Below the pieces are notes generated by a model. The model had not been told where the DNA came from, did not search any database, and saw only the letters and a program-made list of their open reading frames with translations. From an uncultured Oscillospiraceae bacterium (lineage in GTDB: Bacteria > Bacillota > Clostridia > Oscillospirales > Oscillospiraceae), in NCBI GenBank assembly GCA_934668295.1, contig CAKUND010000061.1, positions 1 to 11,505 on the forward strand: a stretch of 11,505 nucleotides of DNA, read 5' to 3'. Made by a program: the position numbers and the translations under genes. Position 1 is the stretch's first letter, and each line of letters starts with the position of its first letter. Of this stretch, positions 1-6,109 are shown one piece after another.

Positions 1-992
1 ATATCGTGCACCAGATTTTCCATCGTCACGAACATCCCCGCGTTGTACGTCGTGGAGATAAAGACCAGATGGCTGGCCCGGAAGCATTCGGAGAGGATAT
101 AGCTCGGGTGCGTGACGGACACGTCATACATCTGCACGTTGCGCACGCCGAGGTCGGACAGCTTCGCGGCCAGAACATTCGCGGCGTTTTCCGTGCCGCC
201 GTAGACGGAAGCATAGGCGATGACGACTGCATCGTCCTCCGGGGTATAGGTCGCCCAGTGGATATATTTGTCGAGGAACCACGCAATATCTTTGCGCCAG
301 ACCGGGCCGTGCAGCGGGCAGATCATCTCGATCTCCAGCCCGGCGGCCTTTTTCAGCAGCGCCTGTACCTGCGTGCCGTATTTTCCGACAATGTTGGTGT
401 AGTACCGGCGGGCATCGGCAAGCCATTCTGTGCGGAAATTCACCTCGTCCGCGTACAGATTGCCGTTCAGCGCGCCGAAGGTGCCGAAGGCGTCGGCGGA
501 ATAGAGCGTTTTCGTCGTTGTGTCATAGGACACCATGACCTCCGGCCAATGCACCATCGGGGCCATGACGAAAGCAAAGGTGTGTTTGCCGGTCGTGAGC
601 GTGTCCATCTCCTTGACGAGCTGCAGGCGGCTGTCAATGTCAAATGTGAAGAAATTCTGCATCATCGTGCGCGTCTTGGCGTTGCAGACGATGGTTACTT
701 CCGGATGGCGCAGGACAAGCTCGACGATGGTCGCGGCGTGGTCGGGCTCCATGTGCTGCACAATGAGATAGTCGAGTTTCCGGCCGGAGAGCACATGGTC
801 GACATTTTCAAAGAACAGGCCGCTGACAGACTTATCCACGGTGTCGATCAGGACGGTCTTCTCGTCCAGCAGCAGATAGGAGTTGTAGCTCACGCCGTTC
901 GTGAGCGGGTAGGCGTTTTCAAACAGGTTCAGCCGCCGCTCGCTTGCGCCGACCCAGTAGAGATCCTCGGTCATTTTCTTGACACAGTACAT
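1..992 (-). CDS. fprA: FprA-type flavodiiron protein (oxygen/NO reductase), C-terminus cut by window edge
   Basis: Flavodiiron proteins are cytoplasmic enzymes of anaerobes that reduce O2 to water and/or NO to N2O, with electrons from rubredoxin or a flavoprotein. About 330 codons are visible; the family is usually ~390-410 residues, so part of the flavodoxin domain lies outside. Residues ~1-250 form the metallo-beta-lactamase-like di-iron domain. All iron ligands are visible: HMEPDH (H80, E82, D84, H85), H148 in PMVHWPE, D167 in SADAFG and H228 in CPLHGP. From ~255 the FMN-binding flavodoxin domain begins, with the phosphate loop ASVYGGTENA at ~261-270. The ATG at 990-992 is chosen because AAAGGA lies 9 nt upstream and the protein starts in the usual family register. 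The gene has its own promoter with a Fur/PerR-like dyad, 95 nt after the MocR-like gene. No ligand is missing, so the visible part should be functional. Substrate preference (O2 versus NO) cannot be read from the sequence. Confidence 0.93.
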   Translation of the reverse strand, partial: MYCVKKMTEDLYWVGASERRLNLFENAYPLTNGVSYNSYLLLDEKTVLIDTVDKSVSGLFFENVDHVLSGRKLDYLIVQHMEPDHAATIVELVLRHPEVTIVCNAKTRTMMQNFFTFDIDSRLQLVKEMDTLTTGKHTFAFVMAPMVHWPEVMVSYDTTTKTLYSADAFGTFGALNGNLYADEVNFRTEWLADARRYYTNIVGKYGTQVQALLKKAAGLEIEMICPLHGPVWRKDIAWFLDKYIHWATYTPEDDAVVIAYASVYGGTENAANVLAAKLSDLGVRNVQMYDVSVTHPSYILSECFRASHLVFISTTYNAGMFVTMENLVHD

Positions 993-1016
993 AGTTCGGA
1001 TTCCTTTCAAAATATA

Positions 1017-1041
1017 ATAATGATTTCTATTATCATTATAA
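1017..1041 (-). promoter_or_regulatory. Fur/PerR-like operator overlapping the fprA promoter
   Basis: Read on the minus strand there is a perfect 8-bp inverted repeat, ATAATGAT (1039-1032) and ATCATTAT (1024-1017), separated by 7 nt. The 15-mer TTATAATGATAATAG (1041-1027) matches the Bacillus PerR consensus TTATAATNATTATAA at 12 of 14 defined positions. The stretch also resembles the Fur core TGATAAT. PerR or Fur-family control of oxygen-detoxifying flavodiiron genes is known in clostridia. Assignment to PerR rather than Fur or Zur is inference, because the boxes differ by only a few bases. Confidence 0.55.
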
Positions 1042-1043
1042 CA
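1035..1043 (-). promoter_or_regulatory. Extended -10 promoter for the flavodiiron gene
   Basis: On the minus strand, positions 1043 to 1035 read TGTTATAAT, a perfect -10 hexamer with the TGn extension. The sequence 17 nt further upstream (TGGATT, 1058-1063) is a poor -35, as is common for extended -10 promoters. The predicted start falls about 35 nt before the ATG at 992. It sits inside the dyad at 1017-1041, which suggests repression by occlusion. Confidence 0.65.
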
Positions 1044-1065
1044 CAAGCCATGCAGAAAATCCAGA

Positions 1066-1082
1066 GGAAATTCCGCATTTCC
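1066..1082 (-). terminator. Weak hairpin after the MocR-like gene
   Basis: A 6-bp perfect stem (GGAAAT / ATTTCC, 5-nt loop) lies 5 nt beyond the stop of the MocR-like gene. On the minus strand it is followed by TCTGGATTTTCTG, which is not a proper U-tract. It could slow or partly end operon read-through into fprA, but the evidence is thin. Confidence 0.25.
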
Positions 1083-1087
1083 GGCAG

Positions 1088-2176
1088 TTATTTTCCCTTG
1101 TTCTGCCGCCGCAGGCGGTTCAGATGGCGCTCAAAATAGCCCTGCGAGATAAAGCGGGCCAGAACGTACTGGTCGAACAGCGGAACGGAGCAGGAATAAA
1201 AGCCGAGCGTCTGCCGGTAGCGCTCCATCAGACTCTCCGGCAGGACCATATAGCCCATACGCATGGACGGCGCCAGCGAATGCGAGAACGTGTTCACGTA
1301 GATCACGCATCCGCGCCGGTCCATGGAATAGAGCGTCTGCAGCGGCTTTTTGTTCTCGGAAAACTCCGAGTCAAAATCGTCCTCGATCAAAATCGCGTCC
1401 CGCTCCGCCGCCCAGGAAAGATAGTCGCTGCGCTTGGCCGCCGACGTGGTGATGCCGGTGGGGAAGCTGTGAAACGGCGTGATGTGCAGGACGGACGCGC
1501 GTGTTTTCTGCAGTGCGTCGGCGCTTATGCCGTCTTCGCCCATGGGCAGCAGGTCGCAGACCGCGCCGTTGGCCGCGTAGACCTGCCGGATCTTTTCATA
1601 GCCGGGGTCCTCGAGCCCATACACGCGCTCTCTGCCCAGCAGCTGTACGATGAGGCCATAGAGATATTCCGCGCCGGAGCCGATCACGATGCAGTCCGGC
1701 TGGGCCAGCATCCCGCGGTAGCGCAGCAGATATTCCGCGATCGCGTTGCGCAGCTCCGCGCAGCCGTAGTGCGGCGGCTTTTCCAGCAGCCGCGTGCCGC
1801 AGTCGGCAATGACCTCACGCATGAGCCGGGTCAGCGCGGAATACCGGAAGCCGTAGCCCGCGGGCTCCTGCGCGGCAGGCGCGTCGGCGGGGAGCATGCG
1901 CAGCCGCGTCTGCGGCTGCGTGTTCTGCGGCAGGTGGGAAATGGCGCTGACATAATAGCCGCTGCGCGGCTTCGCCGTGAGATAGCCCTCGTCCACCAGC
2001 TGCTCATACGCGCCGGAGACGGTCGCAAGACTGATATGCAGATGCTCCGCCAGCGCCCGCTTCGACGGCAGCTTCTGCCCCGGCAGAAGCTCGGCGCGCA
2101 GGATATCCTCGCGGATGCAGGTGTAGAGCCGGTAATATTTCGGCTGGCCGCCTGTTTGCAGGTCGTAGGTCAGCAT
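1088..2176 (-). CDS. MocR/PdxR-type GntR regulator, C-terminally truncated and lacking the PLP lysine
   Basis: MocR-family regulators join a GntR winged helix to a fold-type I aminotransferase domain that senses PLP or an amine. With the ATG at 2174-2176 the product is ~362 residues; the family is usually 450-500. Residues ~10-75 form the winged helix (ALAEHLHISLATVSGAYEQL). The aminotransferase-like part shows EDPGY, TPFHSFPTG and EDDFDSEF. At the PLP site the usual TFSK reads TFSH (His299, codon CAT), while the following LAPSMRMGYMVLP is normal. The protein stops at HLNRLRRQNKGK, where relatives continue for roughly 80-90 residues. No reading frame in the 95 nt that follow resembles the missing end, so this looks like a deletion rather than a frameshift. 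A TTG start at 2209 is possible but has no Shine-Dalgarno and overlaps the upstream gene. The chosen ATG follows that gene's stop by 4 nt, implying translational coupling. It may still bind DNA without PLP, or may be decaying. Confidence 0.85.
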   Translation of the reverse strand: MLTYDLQTGGQPKYYRLYTCIREDILRAELLPGQKLPSKRALAEHLHISLATVSGAYEQLVDEGYLTAKPRSGYYVSAISHLPQNTQPQTRLRMLPADAPAAQEPAGYGFRYSALTRLMREVIADCGTRLLEKPPHYGCAELRNAIAEYLLRYRGMLAQPDCIVIGSGAEYLYGLIVQLLGRERVYGLEDPGYEKIRQVYAANGAVCDLLPMGEDGISADALQKTRASVLHITPFHSFPTGITTSAAKRSDYLSWAAERDAILIEDDFDSEFSENKKPLQTLYSMDRRGCVIYVNTFSHSLAPSMRMGYMVLPESLMERYRQTLGFYSCSVPLFDQYVLARFISQGYFERHLNRLRRQNKGK

Positions 2177-2180
2177 GCGC

Positions 2181-3218
2181 TTACCATTTGTTTTCGACCT
2201 TCTCGGCAAAGCCGAAGAAGTCGCGCACGGGCAGGACGGTTCCGTCGTCCAGCGTGATGCGGCCCGTGAAATGGCCGAAGACCTGATGCTGGTCGGACAG
2301 CACGACGCCCGCGCTCATAAACGCGCTGCGGTCGAGCACCGGCGTGAAATTCATATAGAACCGGTTGTCGTCGCTTGTGAAGACCCAGGGCTTCATAAAG
2401 TCCTCAAAGCCGTCTTCGTCCATGGGAATTTCAAACCTGACCTCGCTCAGCTTGTGAATTTTCCCGTCGTAGAACAGCACGTTCTCCGTCGCGGCGCTGG
2501 TGTCGCCGAAGCCATAGCCGATGTTCCAGCCGAAGGGAACGCCGTCGAGCTCGCCGGACGCGCTGCCCCAGTACCACGTGTTGTGATACGTCCACACGCC
2601 GCGGCCCCAGTCGAGCACGGCAAAGAATTTGTCCTTCGTCAGTTCATACCGGCGGCTGCCCAGCTCGATCCAGCCCTCGGCGCGCATGCAGTTGATCTTC
2701 TGGTTGTAGTAGAAATGGCCGGGCTTGTCAAAGGGCGTGGCGATGACCATGCTCTCGTCCGGCTCGTCCGTGAGCTTGATGATGCCCTCGATGGACTCTT
2801 TGTCCAGAAATTTGTCCATGTGGAACGAGAGCATCCGCGCCCCGTCCTCATGGTAAAAGGTGAGCGCATAGCCGCCCCTCGAAATTTCCGACGCGCCCTC
2901 CGCGCTCGATTCCGGCAGCTGCGTCCGGCCGAGCGGGAGCGCCCGCATGCGGCTGGTCGTCTTTTCCCATTTGCCGTCGAAGTCCAGGAAGGAAACGGAG
3001 TCAAGGCCCATATAGCCGTTGTCCGCGATGGTCAGCGCCAGACCGATATGGCCGTCGGTGATGAGATAGTAATCCCATTCCTTGACGCGCATCGCGCCGG
3101 CCTTGATATCCGTGCGGCGATAGACCGGGAGCAGGGAGCGCGCCCAGCCGGGTTCAAGCAGATTGCCGTCGCTGCCGAGCAGCGGGCCGGAAGTGGTGAT
3201 CTCATGCTGCTGTCTCAT
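2181..3218 (-). CDS. DUF2804 family protein
   Basis: The 345-residue product matches my memory of the DUF2804 family over its full length. It opens with the typical HEITTSGPLL and then has VKEWDYYLI at ~45-53. Mid-protein aromatic-rich motifs follow, including LDWGRGVWTYHNTWYWGSA and FGWNIGYGFGD. No signal peptide or membrane helix is evident, so it is probably cytoplasmic. The biochemical function of the family is not established as far as I know. The many Trp/Tyr/Gly residues and the length suggest a beta-rich, lipocalin/AttH-like fold, which is an inference. The ATG at 3216-3218 overlaps the hydrolase stop as ATGA and has a perfect AGGAGG (3226-3231) 7 nt upstream. It is the third gene of the operon. 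The neighbouring PAP2 phosphatase and anchored hydrolase hint at a lipid or envelope-linked role. Confidence 0.85.
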   Translation of the reverse strand: MRQQHEITTSGPLLGSDGNLLEPGWARSLLPVYRRTDIKAGAMRVKEWDYYLITDGHIGLALTIADNGYMGLDSVSFLDFDGKWEKTTSRMRALPLGRTQLPESSAEGASEISRGGYALTFYHEDGARMLSFHMDKFLDKESIEGIIKLTDEPDESMVIATPFDKPGHFYYNQKINCMRAEGWIELGSRRYELTKDKFFAVLDWGRGVWTYHNTWYWGSASGELDGVPFGWNIGYGFGDTSAATENVLFYDGKIHKLSEVRFEIPMDEDGFEDFMKPWVFTSDDNRFYMNFTPVLDRSAFMSAGVVLSDQHQVFGHFTGRITLDDGTVLPVRDFFGFAEKVENKW

Positions 3219-4159
3219 TGGATAGCCTCCTGTGATGTGTATTTTTCCAGAAACGCTGCCAGCGCCGCCTGCACGCGCGGGCGGTCGACCAGATAGCTGT
3301 AGCCGTGCTTCGCGCCGTCGACGAGAACAAGCTGCTTTTCGGATGCGCAGGCGTCATAGGCGGCCTGCGACATGGCGCAGGGGACAAAGGTATCGGCTGT
3401 GCCGTGGATGAACAGAATGGGACGCTTTGTTTTCGATACCGCGTCCAGCGTGGACGCTTCTTTGATGGAAAAGCCCGCAAAGGCGCGTGTGCAGACATCC
3501 ATCAGCCCCAGCAGCGGCCCCGCCGGGAGCCATTTTACGTGCGCGTGCAAAACGCTTTTCATGATCGCCTCCGGCGAGGAAAACCCGCAGTCGGCGATCA
3601 CGCCCCGCACGGACGGCGGAAGCGCCAGCGCGGAGGCCAGCAGAACCGTCGTCGCGCCCATCGAGAGTCCGCCCAGAAACAGCGGGTGCTCCGGGCCGAA
3701 GTGCATGGCCGCATACTGTGCCCACGTCACAGCGTCCCGGCGCTCGTGAATGCCGAAGGTGATGGATACCCCCTCCGACTGCCCGTGCGCACGCTCGTCG
3801 ACGGCGAGTAAATTATATCCGAGCGAATAGTAATAGGGAAGGACGATGGAAAAATCGATGATCCAGCTCGACCGGTAGCCGTGGAACAGGAGGATCGTGC
3901 CCTTCGCGCCGGGCTGCTGCAAAAGCTGCCCGTGCAGGCGCAGGCCGTCATGAGACGGCAGGAAAATGTCCTCCGCGTCCCGCATCAGCGCGATGCCCGC
4001 GAGAATTTCCTCCGTCTGCTCTGCCCGGCCCCATTTGGCAATGACCGCCGGCTTCGTGAAATCCGGGGCGGGACTGCGGCGGCAGGCAAACAGAAACAGG
4101 CCCAGCGCCAGCAGAACGACCGCCAGCAAAACGGCCAGAACGATCAAAGCCGCCGTCAT
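3215..4159 (-). CDS. Membrane-anchored alpha/beta hydrolase (serine esterase/lipase-like)
   Basis: This 314-residue protein starts with one hydrophobic helix at ~3-25 followed by CRR. That arrangement indicates an uncleaved N-terminal anchor, although which side the catalytic domain faces is not certain. The alpha/beta hydrolase domain covers ~65-305. The oxyanion-loop motif is LFHGYRSS (~91-98). DERAHGQSEG (~121-130) is typical of the acyl-hydrolase/monoglyceride-lipase-like branch. The nucleophile elbow is GLSMG (Ser166), the acid is Asp256 in HGTADTFVP, and the histidine is His285 in AKHGYS. The triad is therefore complete. The substrate is unknown; an acyl ester or lipid is plausible given the adjacent PAP2 phosphatase. 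The start overlaps the PAP2 stop as ATGA, with a modest AGAAGG about 10 nt upstream inside the PAP2 coding end. It sits second in the four-gene operon. Confidence 0.88.
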   Translation of the reverse strand: MTAALIVLAVLLAVVLLALGLFLFACRRSPAPDFTKPAVIAKWGRAEQTEEILAGIALMRDAEDIFLPSHDGLRLHGQLLQQPGAKGTILLFHGYRSSWIIDFSIVLPYYYSLGYNLLAVDERAHGQSEGVSITFGIHERRDAVTWAQYAAMHFGPEHPLFLGGLSMGATTVLLASALALPPSVRGVIADCGFSSPEAIMKSVLHAHVKWLPAGPLLGLMDVCTRAFAGFSIKEASTLDAVSKTKRPILFIHGTADTFVPCAMSQAAYDACASEKQLVLVDGAKHGYSYLVDRPRVQAALAAFLEKYTSQEAIQ

Positions 4160-5097
4160 GCCGCGCTGCCCTTCTTTCCGAGTTTTGCAAAGAACGGGAA
4201 GGAAAGCGGCCAGACAATGCCCGCAAAAATAACGATCAGGAAATACCGCACAAAGCTTTCCGCCTGCGACCCGGCAAAGAGGGAAACCAGCAGCGGCTTC
4301 AGCCCCGCCTTGATGCCGAGGATCAGCGCAAGACCCAAACCCAGCTTCAAGACCTGTCCTCCAAACGGCGCGCGCACGTCAAAATGCAGCTTTTTCTCAT
4401 CGGCGATATATACGATCAAAAAGCCCAGCAGCGCACCCAGCATGGTGTACGCGTTCTTAAGGCCGTGCGTGATGTTGGAGAGATCTTCGCTGCCCGCCGG
4501 CCAGTCGCACCGGGCAAGGGACGAGGCATAGACCAGATATCCGATGCACAGCGCGGCAGCGCCGAGCAGGAGCCACGGCAGTGTCTTTTTCGCGGCAGCT
4601 TCCGTCCGGAACGCCGGATAGAGCGCCGCGGCCAGCGCCAGCGCCGTCAGAAACGCGACGCCGACATCCAGCGGCGTGTGGACGCCCAGATACATCCGCG
4701 AAAACGGCACCAGAACCATCAGCACGGCGCAGACGATGCGCACCCACGCTTCCTTCCGGCTCGCAAAGATCGAGGCCGTTGTGCCGACGATGTTCTGCGT
4801 GTGGCCGGAGGGGAAGGAATAGCCCGTCGCGCCGGCGCGGGCGGACTCCACGATCTGAAAGTCCGGGTCGAGCACCCAGGGACGCGGAATGCGGAAGGCC
4901 AGCTTCAGAAACTGGTTGCAGACCGTGCCGAGCGCACCAACCAGAAAAACGTAATAGCCCTGCCGCTTGTCAACGCACCAGAAGATCAGCAGTGCCGCCG
5001 CCATAAACGCGACCTCCGAACCGAAATACGTCAGGCCGGAGAAAAATGCGTCCAGCGCTCCGCAGCGTCCCGCCGCGAGAAGCCGCAAAAAGTCCAT
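4156..5097 (-). CDS. PAP2-family membrane phosphatase
   Basis: The product is a 313-residue polytopic membrane protein with roughly seven or eight hydrophobic segments. It carries the complete PAP2 signature: motif 1 KLAFRIPRP (K65, R72, P73), motif 2 FPSGHT (P96 to H99) and motif 3 SRMYLGVHTPLD (S133, R134, H140, D144). H140 would be the nucleophile and H99 the acid. Such enzymes dephosphorylate lipid phosphates, for example undecaprenyl-pyrophosphate or phosphatidic acid, usually at the outer face of the membrane; the exact substrate here is unknown. The C-terminal half (~170-313) has extra membrane segments beyond the minimal domain, so it is longer than BacA-replacing PgpB/YbjG-type enzymes. 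The ATG at 5095-5097 has AGGAGG (5105-5110) 7 nt upstream. It is the first gene of the operon, behind a strong promoter. Confidence 0.92.
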   Translation of the reverse strand: MDFLRLLAAGRCGALDAFFSGLTYFGSEVAFMAAALLIFWCVDKRQGYYVFLVGALGTVCNQFLKLAFRIPRPWVLDPDFQIVESARAGATGYSFPSGHTQNIVGTTASIFASRKEAWVRIVCAVLMVLVPFSRMYLGVHTPLDVGVAFLTALALAAALYPAFRTEAAAKKTLPWLLLGAAALCIGYLVYASSLARCDWPAGSEDLSNITHGLKNAYTMLGALLGFLIVYIADEKKLHFDVRAPFGGQVLKLGLGLALILGIKAGLKPLLVSLFAGSQAESFVRYFLIVIFAGIVWPLSFPFFAKLGKKGSAA

Positions 5098-5129
5098 ACC
5101 GGAACCTCCTGAATTTGAGATACAAGGTC

Positions 5130-5158
5130 AGTATACCACCAAACGCCGGATTTGCCAA
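5130..5158 (-). promoter_or_regulatory. Sigma-A promoter of the PAP2-hydrolase-DUF2804-MocR operon
   Basis: On the minus strand TTGGCA (5158-5153) and TATACT (5135-5130) are separated by 17 nt, and TGG immediately precedes the -10 as a TGn extension. The -35 matches consensus at 5 of 6 bases and the -10 at 5 of 6. The predicted start lies ~25 nt before the PAP2 ATG. It is the only convincing promoter found ahead of these four genes. Confidence 0.75.
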
Positions 5159-5174
5159 GCTTTTCAGCACGGGC

Positions 5175-5202
5175 TTGCATTTTCTGATAAATATAGTATG
5201 AT
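5175..5202 (+). promoter_or_regulatory. Promoter of the TIGR04255-family gene
   Basis: TTGCAT (5175-5180) and TATGAT (5197-5202) are spaced 16 nt apart in an AT-rich stretch. The predicted start lies ~20 nt before the ATG at 5233. It is back-to-back with the leftward operon promoter, with their -35 boxes only ~16 nt apart. Confidence 0.55.
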
Positions 5203-5217
5203 ATAAAAAAAGCAATA

Positions 5218-5222
5218 AGAGG
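5218..5222 (+). promoter_or_regulatory. Ribosome binding site deciding the TIGR04255 start
   Basis: AGAGG lies 10 nt before the ATG at 5233 but only 1 nt before the in-frame GTG at 5224. The ATG is therefore the likely start, and the first three codons of the longer frame (from the GTG) are not used. Confidence 0.65.
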
Positions 5223-5232
5223 TGTGCGCGCC

Positions 5233-6018
5233 ATGTTTTCCAATGAAGAACGAATGATCTACTCCAAGCGCCAGCTGGTCGAGGTGATCTGCCAGCTTCG
5301 CTTTCCGGAAATTTTGTCCATCGACGCAAGCGAGCCTGCCGCGTTTCAGGACCGCATCCGCCGGGAATACCCGCAGTATGAAAAGAAGATCGAGCAGCTG
5401 CCGCCGCAGATGGTGAACGGCAAGCCCATCCCGCAGGGGACGGTCAACAACTATCAGTTCATCTCCGCCGAGGGCCAGTGGAAGATCAGCCTCACCAAAG
5501 GCTTTATCGCCCTTTCGACCTACGGCTATACCCGCTGGGAGGAATTCGCCCAGCGGCTCGACCGCATTCTCGCCGCGTTTATCGAGACGTATCACCCCTC
5601 GTGGTTCACCCGCGTGGGTCTGCGGTATGTCAACGCCTTCCGCCGCGCGCCGCTCGGTCTGGAGGACTGTCTTTGGAAGGAGCTCATCACGCCGGGCTTT
5701 TTGGGCCTGCTGGGCGACGAGGACGCGCAGGAGCAGGCGTTCATGAAGAACGAACTGACCGCGACCGTGCAGATGCCCGGCGGAGCGAAGGCCAACGTCA
5801 AATCCGGCCCGGGCCTCATGCGCAAGGTCAACAACCGTACCCATGAGACGACGGAGGAACGGGTGTTCATGCTCGACCTCGATTTGTACATGGACAGCAA
5901 GATCGAGCTGAACCAGACGGCTCCGGCCCTGAACATCGTCCATGACAACGCGGGAAGCCTCTTCCGCGCCGCCATCACCGACACGCTTGCGGACGCGATG
6001 GAACCGCAGAAGGCCTGA
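5233..6018 (+). CDS. TIGR04255 family protein, function unknown
   Basis: The product is 261 residues from the ATG at 5233, close to the family's usual ~240-270. The N-terminus has the family-like pattern YSKRQLVEVICQLRFPEIL, where relatives read roughly 'P-hydrophobic-E-V-x-x-x-L-R-F'. WFTRVGLRYVNAF at ~127-139 also fits the family's 'RIGLRYVNRI'-like centre. No membrane segment, signal peptide or catalytic motif is obvious, so it should be cytoplasmic. The molecular function of TIGR04255 proteins is, to my knowledge, not established. It is a single-gene unit: its own promoter, divergent from the PAP2 operon, and a hairpin 11 nt after the stop. It is GC-rich like its neighbours, with no sign of recent transfer. 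The family assignment is from memory of sequence style. Confidence 0.78.
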   Translation: MFSNEERMIYSKRQLVEVICQLRFPEILSIDASEPAAFQDRIRREYPQYEKKIEQLPPQMVNGKPIPQGTVNNYQFISAEGQWKISLTKGFIALSTYGYTRWEEFAQRLDRILAAFIETYHPSWFTRVGLRYVNAFRRAPLGLEDCLWKELITPGFLGLLGDEDAQEQAFMKNELTATVQMPGGAKANVKSGPGLMRKVNNRTHETTEERVFMLDLDLYMDSKIELNQTAPALNIVHDNAGSLFRAAITDTLADAMEPQKA

Positions 6019-6029
6019 ACGGATGAAAC

Positions 6030-6065
6030 GATCCCGCCTGCCGCAGTTTTGCGGCAGGCGGGATC
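6030..6065. terminator. Perfect 16-bp hairpin between convergent genes
   Basis: Arms 6030-6045 and 6050-6065 are perfectly complementary, GC-rich, with a 4-nt loop. It lies 11 nt after the TIGR04255 stop and 44 nt after the end of the convergent zinc-ribbon gene, so it can act for both. Neither side has a proper U-tract (TCTGTC on plus, GTTTCATC on minus). It may be an L-shaped or weakly intrinsic terminator, or an mRNA 3'-end protector. Confidence 0.65.
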
Positions 6066-6109
6066 TCTGTCAAAAATGGAGGCTTTCGCAAATCCGAAGG
6101 CCGGTCAGG

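Noticed and set aside
6..1139. Long open frame on the plus strand opposite the flavodiiron gene
   Set aside because: It is antisense to a gene with all di-iron ligands. Its translation is Arg/His/Val-rich with no family resemblance, as expected from GC-rich shadow frames.
2177..2209. Upstream TTG start for the MocR-like gene
   Set aside because: No Shine-Dalgarno, and it would overlap the DUF2804 gene by 29 nt. The ATG 4 nt after the previous stop better fits the conserved N-terminus.
1124..2257. 377-codon plus-strand frame opposite the MocR-like gene
   Set aside because: Low-complexity Arg/Ala/Gln-rich translation, no ribosome binding site, and a recognisable gene on the other strand.
2175..3296. 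373-codon plus-strand frame opposite the DUF2804 gene
   Set aside because: Antisense shadow; the minus-strand gene has a perfect ribosome binding site and family motifs.
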